Source: Stercorarius parasiticus (taxonomy: Eukaryota; Chordata; Aves; Charadriiformes; Stercorariidae). From it: 64,000 nt of DNA. How positions within the stretch are numbered: the stretch's first letter is position 1; each line of letters starts with the position of its first letter. The DNA lies in NCBI GenBank assembly GCA_013396915.1, contig VWZL01000187.1, positions 682,603-746,602 of the forward strand. The letters are read 5' to 3'. Positions 1 through 12,481 of this stretch are shown piece after piece. The position numbers and the translations under genes were made by a program. The notes below the pieces were generated by a model. It was not told the origin of the DNA, ran no database searches, and saw nothing but the letters and a program-made list of their open reading frames with translations.

Positions 1-3000
1 CCCCCCCCATACTTGGCCACATCTGTGGAGCAGCTGGAAGCAGCCACTCTGGGAAGATGCAGCTCTGCCCATGTTGCTTTCAGCTACAGCATGCTCAGGG
101 AGTCCAGGGGAAGGGTGTAGGTCAGTTCAGTCAGCACTATGACCTGGTGGGACACAGATTCCTCATAGCCCAAAGTGTCTCTGGTAGATGCAAATGGTCA
201 TTTTTTCATGACACACACTCTGCCTTACCAGTAAGTGACGGTGGTGGTTATAAAGGGGACAATTACACATTATACCTGCTTGATCCAGCTTCCTTTTCTC
301 CCCACAACCCAGGCCTACAGTAGAGCAGAGAAAGGGATTTACTCGTCTTCCACAAACCCTCATGATTTATTGCCATGACAACTCTCCCTTCTCCAGAGGC
401 CTGGGGGAGCCACAACGTGAGCTGCTTTCTCCCCAGTACATTCTTCAGGCCGTAGGGGAATCAATGCCAAACCTTTGCACAGCAGAAAGGAATGCCAGGC
501 ATGCCGGGGTCACACCAGATGCTTTGAACCCTCGCTAACCCACTGTCATTAACCTTATGCCATGCAATTTCACTTCAAAAAGGGCTACAGGCAGAGCGAA
601 CATGCCAGCAAACCTGCCCTATCTAAACAAACTCTTCCCTGAACAGGTGCTTCCAGTCTAGAAACCATACAACACGCTTGCCTGCCTCTACCAGAGATGT
701 AGCACTGCATAATTTAGGGTAACTAGTCCCTCATCCAGACGAGTGGAATGAGAATTGTTAATCAAATTTTTTTTTTTTTTTTAACACTGAGTCTAGCATT
801 ATTTAGGTAAGATTAGGGATAGATACCTCTAATACGTTCAAGCCCAGAACAGATATATATGAGATCTCTCATAGAATGCAGAAAGTATGAAATAAAGTGG
901 CACATTTCACAGTGTTTCAGAGAGATTTTCTACCAGCGCTACCTGTATGAAACATAAGACCCAGAGCATAAAAAAGAAAATGGCCCTACCCATTCCACTG
1001 TTGTGTCTAAACTTCTTTTGGGAAACCATTTTGATCAGTATAAGCTTATGCTCCCTTTATCAAGCTGTAATATTTATACTTGAATTAAAAAATTACAAGT
1101 CAAACCCCACCATTTCTACCCTCAAGGAAAACTGCATATCGCAACCTTTACATAACCTCAGATATCACATCTTTAACCATTTCTCCAAAACTTCTGTCAA
1201 CTTGTCAGCTCAGGGTGACACAGCAACTGATGCGCTCCCTACACCAATCCATTCACTGTGCGATAAATAGCAAGTCAGTTATAATTCCTGGGTTTTGAAA
1301 CTTACAATTTCTTTATTTATAGACAGGATGGAGAAAATTAGAGATTTCAGAAATTTTTGGCTTGCTGTTCCATTCACTCGTAACCACAAAATTAGATGGC
1401 AACCATGGTTTTAAAGTCTGTAATGTTATGGAGACTCTTAGTATTTCACAAATCCAATTACTGAAGGAAACATAGTCCATCTAATGTTACTGATTTACCA
1501 AAAAAATGAAACCAATGAAATAGTACAAAGCAAAACGTCTAGGAATAGTCCAAGTCACCAATGTGGTCAGCTGTATGGGGAAGTTTATTCTTTCCATCTT
1601 AAACTATTTTAATATTCTAGAAAGATGCACAATATTACAGACTATTATTTGAAATTAGTACACGAGAAGAGGGATTAAGGATGCTGCAATAAAGCCTGTG
1701 CAAATGTATGTCCTAGTTCCTATTCCTTCTCTTTTGCTGAAAGCAACCGCTAAAGCATGTTATTAGCTATAAGATTGCTAAAGCAATGCCAGCGATGTTC
1801 TGACAAATCTCTAGGGGTTTTTTTGCCCACTTTCCCTTTATTATCATACTCCATCTCTAATATTCAATCAGTGCCAAACTGGTTTATGTATGCCAATCTT
1901 TCTCACAGAAATGGAAAAAGAAATCCTGCTATATGTTGTAGGCCTGCTGATATGACAGGGAAAGGCTGAATGGAAGTGGGAAAGGGAAGCGGGAGGAAGG
2001 AGTACGAGAGCACCAGTCTGCAGTCTGGTATTTAGCAGAAGTCCCAGTTTTCTGATCAGAAAGCTGGCAAAAATTGAAGTGCGGAGTACTGTTAGGTCCC
2101 TTGTAATTTAATCTTCAATGCAAGCTTCGCACATCGTGTGGTCTCTTCCCTTCAGTCTAATTCCATACGCAGAACAAACTAGCGCCTTGAAAACTGGCCA
2201 GATATCTGAATAATCCCCATTTTACTATCTACCTCCAACAAAATGTGATACAAGCCACTGACCAGATCATTTGCTTATCAACCTAAATTTAAATCTCTAT
2301 GCAGTTATTTAAAGACAGTCCCAGTTGTTGGCTGAATTCCCCCTTGGGACAAGATTTGAAAATGTTCACTTTTGTCCCTTGTAAAATCATAGACAATGTT
2401 TAGGAATATTTGATTAAAAAGAAAATTCTGGGAAGAACTCATTTGCTGCTTGTATAAATATATTCCCTCGTTAAAATTTGATAAACACAGTCTTAATGGA
2501 ATACTACAACCTCATTCATGCTTTTGAATAAAGTGATTTAAATTGGCAAGAACAAAGTTTAAATACACTTTTTCCCAGCTAACTGTCGACGGCTTTTTTA
2601 CGGCCTGCAGGGACAGGTATGACTCATGCCTACGCTACGCTGTTCTTCAAAAACTATTTTAAAATGCAGGGTGTTTTTTTTTCCACTGGTCTATTGTGCT
2701 TTACAAGTAACTGCAAACTGAACGAGACTAAAATTAGAAGGCAGACCACTATCACCAGAGGGATTAGAAACTCCTAGGCTATGTTGATTCAAAAAGCTGA
2801 ATTGGTTGACCAATACGAGGGACTCTTTTATGTTGGTTCCTACTAGATTTCTGGCAAGCTTCATTCAAAGTCCCTCCTGGTTACAAATTATTTGAAATCC
2901 CAGTGTTTGGGAACAGCGGGTGGTCTCCGGATTTGCATGCAACATTGTTCTGAGCAACCCTCTTACTCTCTGGTATGCAATACTGAAAAAATGAAGGTGT

Positions 3001-6000
3001 TCTCCCTCACCTAAGTAAGTCGGCACGAGAACGCTACCTGGTCACAAGTCATGTGGCAAAAGTTTGGGCTTTTTTAAAACCAATAACTGTAGCAATAGTC
3101 TTTTCGTGTGTCTTATGAAAAGTGTGGTAATATTTACTGATTCTGATTAACACAAAGTAAGTCTGGTAGAAAGCTAATTTAAGAAGGAATCCAACAGCCT
3201 CAAGTTTTAGACTGAGCAATCAACCCGCCAAGGAAAACAGAGCAGAAGATACTAACCTCCCCTGTAATTCAGAGTGGCATTTTAGGTAGTGCAAACTACT
3301 GGGTTAAAAGCTAAAACAATAAGATACATTTCAACTTAAGATAGGGATGTCAGTCTCCTTATCAGTACAGTCCTTCAAAGAGTCCTCTGAAATCCTCTTC
3401 CTTTTAGACAGACAAGCCTCAAATCTGTGGCAGGATGTGTGGGCTGCTCAGCAGTGAAGAGCCACCAACTAGGTGCTCTCAGAGTAGTATCTCTTAACCA
3501 GAAAATCTGAATAGGCTTTGTGCTTCTTTATGCAAAATAGCGAGGGAATAAAATGCCAAGTACTTAATTTGCCATATCACAAAGTTAAATATCTCTCAGC
3601 AGGTAAGGATATCAAGAAGCAAGAACGTCTACACTAACTGGGATTTGTTCATTTCTCCGTTTATGATAACTGGTTACATTACTATGTTACATGCATCTAG
3701 TTTAAGAATGGAATTTTTTGTTCCTTTTACAGCAGGACATTTTGTGTTGCACTCTGAAGAGCTGGAGAAGTGTGAATAGTGATCTGGGTTAGCCGTTCAG
3801 TACTACACACTAAATGCGGGAAAGAGAAAATAGGAAGCCTCGGCCAGACCTGCACTGATCTAAAGCACGGGTCAGCAGTTCCAAGACACGGAAAATCCAA
3901 TTCATTTCCTATTTCCAAGTTCCAGGGGACTTCTATTACTATCTAAATGGTATGTGTTTTGAAGAGCTGTGATCCTAAAGGTGTTCTCTAAGCAGAGGCA
4001 GTGTACACCAAGGTTAAAGAGATGTCTGAAGCAAAAGAAATCTCATCTCAGAAGAAAAAAAACACATGAGAAAGACAATTATAATGCCCCCTCCACCCCC
4101 AAAAACCCTATGCTTTTTTATTGCAATAGAAAGTGGAACTCTAAAGATGCCCAATATGAGAGAATGGGGATACCAGCCTGAGGAGCAGCCATAAAGGCTG
4201 TGAGAACAACTGGCAGGCCAAATTCAATCCTCTCTATCTTTTTGAAGGCTCTTTTCTTTATCTGCCCCTGGCAGTTAGTATTTGTCTAGTTTTATAACTA
4301 CCTAAACATGCAAATAAGCAAGCAAAGTGCCTGCAACTCCTAAGGAGAATTTGTGCTCAAGGATATGTAATACCTACAAGAGATCCCAATGAATGGTTCA
4401 AATACAGTTAATCTTTTCTCTCTACCGAGGCACTGTCAGACTTAGCACTTGATGAAACAGAACAGGTAACTGGTCTCCAAACAAGACCCCACCATGCAGC
4501 CAGCTGGTGTTTTGAGGGTAGTTTGAAATTAGATGGACAAAGGTTGCTGCAGTATCATCCAGCTGTGCCTCCTTCATGCATCTAGCTTATGCTCTCTAAC
4601 CTAAGTTGGAACAGTAACATCTATATCTGAACAAATCCAGTCCTGCCCAATGAAAACCTCAGCCTGAAAGAAATTATCAACTGATTGCTTCCAGACAACA
4701 CAAGAATTTCAGGAATGCAAATGAACCACTTTATGCCCCTGACAGGTCTTTCTAAACCTTCTACCAGTTCTTCCAGCTTTTCATCTCCCCAAAACAAAAC
4801 CACAGTTCTCAGAAATACTCTGGAAGAGCACACGGCTAATAAAAAATTTCCCAGCGCTCAGACACTAAGCCGCCCTCCCCCCAGCATTAGTGTCTTCAAA
4901 ATGTTTTTAAATGAAAGGGAAAAGAGGAGCAGTTTACACTAGTTTCCATATAATGCAATTATACAACCTTTTATCTGTACGGATCCCAGCACAGAATTGC
5001 ATTATTCCTTTTGAGGCCTTTGGGAATGAGGTGAGAATATTATCTTGATCTGCATTAAACCAGTAACAGAATTGAGTATATTTCCTTCTTCATGTTAAAC
5101 TCATTTTAAGGAGCTCCTAATACATTTGTTAGCACTTTTGGGGAGCGATTTCGAAGCTGGAAAGGAAGAGAACAGATAGTTCAATGCGTATAATAATGGC
5201 TTGTCAAGTAACATCAATATTCCTTGTAATGAGATCGCCCTTTCAAAGTAAGAACTACTTAGAGATATGGTAGAGACCCCAGCTCAGTGGGACCAAATGG
5301 AGTGAGAGGCCCACAAGCTGAGGGCTTAACTAACCTAAAGGAGGTAAGGACTAAAAACTTGGCTAGGAATCAGGCTGTTTTCCCATGTTGCCATTTCCAC
5401 CTTTTGGTTGTAAAGAAACCCTGGGGCAATGGCTGGGAACAGCAAGTTTGTAGACTTGCACACTCTCCATATTAATGCCTCTAAACAGACCAGAGAGGCT
5501 GACTTCAGACTACACCAGTAGAAAACTGCAGTTGACAAGGAAATAAATCTTTTAGAAGAGGAGGATACTGTGATTTTCCCAGTTCAAAACCCATTTTCAA
5601 ATCTGTGGGAAGATGACTACTGACAATCAAACATGTTTTCCACCAAGAATCCTAGCCAGCAGTCTATCTACTCCAGAAACATTCCTCATGACTACTTCTG
5701 TCTCCTCCTAATGAAATGCTCACACCCCTCTACAGATTTCCTTCACTGTAAGACAGGGACTGAGTGTACTTTCATAAGCTTTTCTGAAACAAACTACTCA
5801 AAACCAATTCTCAACATGGAAAGCCATGGGCATATCCTCTTCTGGATATACCTGTATCACAAGAAGAGGTTACTCTTCCCTCCTCAACCTATTTCAGCCA
5901 GTGAGATAACTTGGCTTATACAACTATATATAGTAGCAGATCTTTGGCAATAAATGCACTTTTTTCCCCTTGAACAGGCTAAGTCATGACATGAGCAGCT

Positions 6001-6212
6001 TAAATGGCAGATCTGAAACAGCAGAAGTCTGTAGCAGGATGCCTGACAAAAACCTGTAAGAAGCCTGAAGGGTGGCAGTTTATTCGGACAACAGAGATGA
6101 GTTGGAAGATGACATGTTCACAGTACCAACTGGTCAGACTCACAGAAGCCAAAATACATTGGGTTCCCTATTGGTAGGATAAGTGATCCGAATTCTCTGG
6201 GAACTCATGGTA
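1..6212. other. FBXW7 intronic DNA, no gene seen
   Basis: Non-coding sequence lying downstream of the gamma first exon on the minus strand. A C8 run opens the window and a T16 run lies at 767-782. The short open frames here (up to 107 codons) show no family resemblance, no splice-bounded structure and unremarkable composition. I looked for the shared FBXW7 exon that begins Met-Lys-Arg-Lys and did not see it. Confidence 0.6.
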
Positions 6213-6285
6213 CTGCCAGGATTTGAACCAAGATCTTATAACCCCATATTACTGCTGCTTTAACCATTAAAACCTCCTGAATCTG
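6213..6285 (-). repeat. tRNA-derived SINE-like fossil
   Basis: On the minus strand this reads like the 5' head of a tRNA-derived SINE. There is a perfect RNA polymerase III B box (GGTTCAAATCC, complement of 6219-6229). Some 30-40 bases upstream of it is an A-box-like TGGTTAAAGCAG. The tRNA fold itself is degraded, so it is not a functional tRNA gene. MIR or another ancient amniote tRNA-SINE are the likely sources. The sequence beyond the B box does not clearly match the MIR core, so the family is left open. Confidence 0.45.
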
Positions 6286-9200
6286 ACACATGCAAAGAAT
6301 GGCATAGCTGACTTTCAAGAGTAGCTTTCTTAGAGAAATTCTAGAGGTAAATGACTTAATCCAACATCAAGAGATCTGTCGTAAAATTCGGTTGCACCCA
6401 CTGTTGCAGTTACAGGACCTCGTTCTCCTGTACTGGCAGTCCCAGCTCATCCACACACACATACAAAATACCCTCCCTACGGCATGGTGGGGCAGGCCAA
6501 GTCGTCTGTTCCACAGACAGCATTGCTAAAACACATTACATTTATTCAGTTCAAAAGCCAACTTAGTTGAGTAAACAAGTCTTTGGCCTAATTTACCTTT
6601 TTCTTTTTTTAAAGGAGTCCCATGTTCTGTTTCTAGTGCTGCTACACGCGACTGTGCAACATCTCTTGGCTCTGTGAAGGGAAGACTATAGTAACCTACT
6701 CACAGGACGGATATATAGGAGGCCTATGTTCTATTAAGACTTACATGTTAGTAAATATACATGGAGTCAGCTTGCAGACAGCTAACAGCAGCCAGTTGCA
6801 GTAAAGACCTGGATTCACGGTCCCTTGCTTTCTCAGTTTATAAGACAGGTTAGAGAAGCACTGAGAAACGGCAGCACAAGGTTTAACACATACTACCAGA
6901 TAAAGTATAAACTTTTCAGAGACACTGGATACATAATCTGAAGCCCACTCCACAACGATTCCCTTACTATTGCTCAGGCAAACTAAATGAAATTGCACTT
7001 TCATTCTGCAGGCATAAAATGATACATCAGAGAAACAAACTCTAGTTTTTAATGATGTGTTTTGGAAGTGGTTTTGGTTTCACCAGATGGAAAGGTTTTC
7101 CAGTGAAATCCAGGTCATTCTGCTCAGATATTATTCATAACGTGCATTTGCACCCACATAAAAGCTTCAATTTCAAAACCAAGTAGTTTTTATTAAGGAA
7201 GATACGTACTCCAAACCCACTGATGATATCGACAATATCTTCAAAATCACACATTTCCTTCCCCACCTTCCACAGACCTTTGTACTGCCACACCAATTCA
7301 CGAGATGATTTTACTACAGAGCCCTTACTCCTGCTGTACCGATGCCAACAGAGCCTCCCTAAGACTGCCACTACCCTCCACGCCGCCACGGTTGTGTTAC
7401 TTCTGCTGGACACAGTGCGCCCTGTGGCCCAGGGATAAGAGGCTTGCCTCAGTCATCTGTCACTCTCCCGCTCCTCTGCAGCCCCCAGCACCCACCAGCA
7501 AAGCAGCTCTCCCGCAAACAGCCTGACCTAATCCACACCAATCAAACAAGCCAGGTTGGCAGAGCCTCCTATTGAAAATATCCGTTTCGTTTTGACAAAC
7601 AACTTTGCCATCAGGTTTGAGAGGGCATTTCCCTTAAACAGAGGGCTTGTGCTAAGCTTACCCAGGCAAACAGTCTATGAGACTTAGACACATGTTTATC
7701 AATGACTGCGACGGTGTAAACTAAGCCCCTGGATTTTGCAGAGACGTGGCTGTGGAGCATTAGCATATTCCTTCTACCAGTTGTGCTGTGGCAGCAGAGC
7801 GCCCACAAACAGCTGGAAGAAATAGTAACTTAAGCTGCTACAGCTTCTTGTTAAGACTGGATCTGAGCTCTTAGCCAACAAAAGGGCTCTTCGCCCAGCT
7901 CCGCTGTAACCAAATCAAGAGTTTGGGTTAGCTGCGAAACAGAAGGTAAAAACTGGGACTTTTCAAGGCATAAGACCCTATGGTTACATCAGCAAAGCTA
8001 TTACACAGATGATCATCACTTCTATGAGAAGTACTCTGTCAGAAGCAATCATACCCATTTTTTTCTTTAACCAGAAAATCTCCCTGTGCTATCATGAAGG
8101 CAGATTTATCATCTGTGTGATTTGTCTGTAAAAGCTGTCACAGATGACTTCTGAACAGGTAATGAAAAATAATCTGCTAGGCTACAATTTAGACCATACT
8201 TTGGCAATAAAGATACCCCAAAAAAAAGATACCAAAACTTTGACAAAGCCTAATCTGTTTACAGAAGTTCAGGACATCTGCTAACTGACTTGAAGGACAC
8301 CTTTAAAGGCTGCATCTGCAAGCTCTTTAAGAAATCCACTCATGCACAGAGATCTGCAATATGAAAAAAATCCTGGGAGGGAGAGTTCAAATATACCAAA
8401 AAGTACAAAGTCAAAGACAGCACAAAGAATTTATGACCTTCTCTCTCTGTGCGTCTTTTTTTAAAACTCCAGTTTGAATACCTGATCTTCTTTTTGGGTT
8501 TGTGGGTTTTTTTACTTTCTTTTTTAAAAAATCTGTTCACTGGTAAATAAACAGAACAGGCAATTCCTCTCCCACCTATTTCAGCGAAGTCAGAATAAGA
8601 AACTATTTTTTTAAAGTTGCAACAGACGTGAGGTGAAAGATTACTACTTACTTGAACATAGTACATTTATTTGAGTAATTCTTTAATTAGTAAAAATGTG
8701 GATTTCTTTGAACACGGTATACTTTTCTTGAAATTAGAAAGTTCCTCTTACCCCATAAACAATTTTCCTTCCATTTTAGCTAGGATCAATTCCTAGCGCC
8801 AAGATGTGTGCAACTTATTACAAATGAAAGTGACTTTGTGTATAATCAGAGTCCAGAATTTGACACTAGTATTTAAACAATATATAAGAACTTTATCAGA
8901 AAGAAATATAGCACAACATTGATCTCAGCTAATGGTCAGACACAGCTAACTTTTCTTATATGCTTGGAAAAGAAATCAAAAGAAAATAGCAGGAAGAGAT
9001 ACTAGCTTTGCTTTTGAGAACTGAGAGTAAAGAATTTCTATACTTATTGTTAACCTGTGACATATCCAAATTCAGCCATTATTATTTATGTCCTTTTAGT
9101 TCCAAAAATGGATAGGAACTTTCCTCTTGGAACACCAGAAGCCATAAAGACAACACACAAAGAACTGGGAATGTGATGGAGCAAGTAACGAGAGCGTAAG

Positions 9201-9625
9201 TCTGAAGTTCAGTACGTGCTTCTCTCTGTTATCAGCGCAGGATAATTTTCTGCTATTTTCTGCAGAGGCTTCTTTGAACAGAACATTGAAGAGTGATTAT
9301 ATGTCCAAACCGTAATAAAATGTCAAAATTCACTGCTTCATTGTATCTGCAATTATGATGGTTTCCTCCTACAGACGGGATAGGAAAGGATACAATTTTG
9401 TATTCATGGTGTTCCAAGCACTATGTTTTAAGTTGTGGCTTGATGTAAATCAGTTATTTGCCAACCAGAAAGCCATTATTATAACCTCATATTTTAATAA
9501 AAATGGCTTTTTTGTTCTTAAAAATACTGCTTCAGATGTTGAATACACTTCTAGAAACTGAAGATTTTTAAACAATGAGCGGCTCTGACTGAAAAAAATA
9601 TTGTGGTCAACAGCTTATGTCACCA
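6286..9625. other. Intronic DNA with a GC-richer patch
   Basis: No recognisable gene. About 7255-7530 is richer in GC than its surroundings and carries several overlapping open frames on both strands, which is what fewer stop codons in GC-rich DNA would give. An 11-bp inverted repeat (8003-8013 and 8108-8118) is described under findings. The rest is AT-rich with short A or T runs. Confidence 0.55.
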
Positions 9626-9669
9626 CTATGACAGGGACAAAAGACAGCAGACTGGGTTCTCCCCTGCAG

Positions 9670-9991
9670 CCTTAACTCTGCTGAAGTTGAAATGAGAGAA
9701 AAGGCCTTTGGGGAAAAGAAGCTGCAAAAATCTCTGTTTTGGCCTCAAAGCTGCTTCCCTTTGCCAGGGCCGAAGCTCACGCCTCCGAACTCTGGGGTCT
9801 ATCCAATGCCAATGGAAAAAGCAGCTGTACCCGACTGGGGTGGTCCTGCCTCCACCTTCCGCCCACCTCAGGTGCTGCTCTCGATGCCAGATGGAAACTA
9901 CAGGCAACCCAGACCTGCCAATCCCTGGCACCAAAGCAACGTTGGCCCTGCTCTCTGGAACTCCCACCATGCGACAGTATTCACAGTCAAG
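9670..9991 (+). other. Unassigned GC-richer open-frame island with splice-like edges
   Basis: This block is distinctly more GC-rich than flanking DNA. On the plus strand one frame stays open from an ATG at 9692 to 10180 (162 codons), and two other plus frames and a minus frame (9626-9970) are also open. The left edge resembles a splice acceptor (TTCTCCCCTGCAG ending at 9669). The right edge resembles a donor (CAAG then GTGAAT from 9992). The encoded peptide is rich in Pro, Trp and small residues and matches no family I know. It could be an exon of an unannotated plus-strand transcript, a decayed repeat, or GC-rich DNA that simply lacks stops. Confidence 0.2.
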
Positions 9992-12307
9992 GTGAATTAT
10001 GTCCTAACCTGCAGGCTGAAATTCCCTCACGTATTTTCCATAGCACAGATAACATCTTCTGACCAAGAGAACCAAACTTTTAATATCGATTTCTCTCTGT
10101 GTTTTGGATGGACCCTCTTTTTCCAATGCGGACCACCACCTGGAAACTTGTTACTCAAAAGAAACGAGCTCCTCAGGTAAGATGAAGTATGCTTCTCTTC
10201 CTTTTTTAATCATGCTACTGCCTACAGACACAGTTATGATAGTATTTTTTCCTCTCTACTGTAGAAAAAAAGAATCACTCTTTGAGCTTGAATGACCAAA
10301 AGCATTGTAAAGACTGTACTCAATCTGTGCAGTTCCCCTCGTAGAGGGAGCACATCAAACAGAAAACTTCTGTCAAGAATGCACAGCTAAATGTTGATGG
10401 CCGATACAACGGTACTTAGAGTCAGCTTTTGTGCACCGGCCGCTGCATAGCTGAATAGCAAACCTTACCACAACCTTCTTGCCAGGAGATTTAGCCCTCC
10501 TAAGAGTTAGGCTTTGATGCGTCAGAGAGGAAAGGATAATTCTTGTATTTTCTTTGGAAACAATACAATCGTGATTGCGAGACATACTTGTCTGAATTAG
10601 ATGTATAATACCAGGTCTCATAAGAGATGCTCTAAACTTCTAAAGCTTGCCTGACTGTGATAGGAGCTATTAAGGAGTCTGCTTTAATGGATAAGAAATA
10701 TGACAACTCCCACAGAGAATCAACTGGTGCTGTGCTGGAAGGACTGCAAGTGCAGTCCTACCATTGCACTTATCCTCACAGAGTGAAAAAAGAAAAACAT
10801 GATTCACATTAAAATTTCCAAAAGCGTCTGTCCTGGTTCTTATTAAGAAACACAGAAGTGAAGATCTTTGACTTCTTATATCCCTTCTGAAAGAATTTAC
10901 TACAATTAAATTGAGAACTTTTTGGTATTCCCCAAGTGTAGGTAAAAGAGCATTTGCAGTGCAAATGTTAACCACCATTTTGAATCTGGTGGCACTAAAA
11001 AGATCCTGAAAAAACAGATCTTCTTGGTGAGGTAGAACCATCAAGTAAGTTCACCGCCAACTTCAGCCTGAGAACCATTGCTCCATCAGCCAGTACAGGA
11101 TTTGTCTGTGTTAGTCCTGCTATGAAAAATGACATATTGCACCTAGGTTTTCACCAAACTGTGAGACAGTTTGTTTTCTCTTAAATCCTTACAACTAGGG
11201 AGACCAAATAATAATAATTATAATCTTATTGCTGCCCCTTGCCCACTTCCCCAAGGTAAAAAGGTCAACTAGCAGCCTATTGAGTGGATTACCAGGGAGC
11301 ATGGGTACCCATGGATTGGGTGTCACACCAAAATTCTATTTCCGCCTGTAAACCATGCTGTCTGATGTACATTTTTCATCTGATTTATAACGCACGCTGC
11401 AATAGGAAATTTCTGTAACCAAAAGGAAGGTGATTATCTTTCTGTTTTGGAAATAGCTGAACCCATCATGGCTATTACTTATAAATTTCTTATCGGATGA
11501 TGTTTTCAGCTGACCGGAATAAGTCTATTATCCATAGTTTCAAGACCTCAGTGAATCACTGCATTGCAGTCAATGGAGGCTGTACTCTTACTCTTCCTGG
11601 TACAGGCTGCCTAAACTACTATGGACCAGAATAAGTGCTGTCCATTATTTGCAGCTGACATCTGTCATAATAATTTGTCTTTCTGTTTCACAAATGGGGG
11701 ATATCTTTGTATTTCTCACATTGTCTTCAGAGGGGACAGAGTATTTGTTTCTTTGCACTTCCTATTTTGAATTAGGGCCATTTTCAATTCTTTTATCATT
11801 ATTCTCAGAGGAAAACTTGCTCCCCATGGTGTTCTCTTTCAGTACAGGCCTTCCGGCTGACTTCTCTAACACTGTGTATCCAACCCTGCGCTTACTGGAA
11901 ATCGTGACATGCTGAAAAAATTTATCAATTTGATTCAGCTTTCCCTCCATACATCTGCAAAACTAATGTGAATTAGGATTTTATTTCCTTCTCTCCTAAA
12001 AACGAATGTAGGAACAGAAATGACCAACACAGTCACTAGCCATATACAAAATGAGAGAACAGTAGATGGATTAGGATTGTGCTAAAAACCCTCTTGAGGA
12101 GACTTGATAGGGGCAGGCCGTATAATTCCATTCTGAATTTTCATAAAAGATCCTTTATAACCCAACGGTACTTCCACGGATTGCTCAAGACCTGAAGCAA
12201 GACAAAACTGTAGCACCTGTGACTTCCGTGCAGCTTCACAGAACATATTTACAGGACAACATCTAAGAATTTTATTTCACCGAAGTTATGGACAGCTATT
12301 TGGTGAC
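9992..12307. other. Intronic DNA, no gene seen
   Basis: AT-rich sequence with isolated short open frames on both strands that match no known family. A short ATA-type simple repeat lies at about 11207-11220. Nothing else stands out. Confidence 0.55.
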
Positions 12308-12481
12308 TGAATGAATAGAATTACACAGAATGACAGGAGTTGGAAGGGACCTCTGGAGATCATTTAGCCCAACCCCACTGCCAGAGCAGGTTAACCTAGA
12401 GCAGGTTGCACAGGAACGTGTCCAGGCGGGTTTTGAATGTCTCCGGAGAGACTCCACCACCTCTCTGGGCAGCCTGTTCAA
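12308..12481 (-). mobile_element. CR1 LINE fragment (3' end)
   Basis: The sequence starts with a degraded form of the CR1 3' tail (AGAATTACACAGAATGACAG) followed by GTTGGAAGGGACC. It then runs through the characteristic 3' region to CTCTCTGGGCAGCCTGTTCA. The plus strand shows the reverse complement of the element, so the LINE points minus, the same way as FBXW7. It is a severely 5'-truncated copy of about 170 bp with no coding capacity. The GAGCAGGTTGCACAGGAACG signature is shared with the copy at 28033-28369, so both probably belong to one subfamily. Confidence 0.9.

Noticed and set aside
2931..2940. Octamer motif ATTTGCAT
   Set aside because: An 8-bp motif is expected by chance in tens of kilobases, and no neighbouring sites support an enhancer here.
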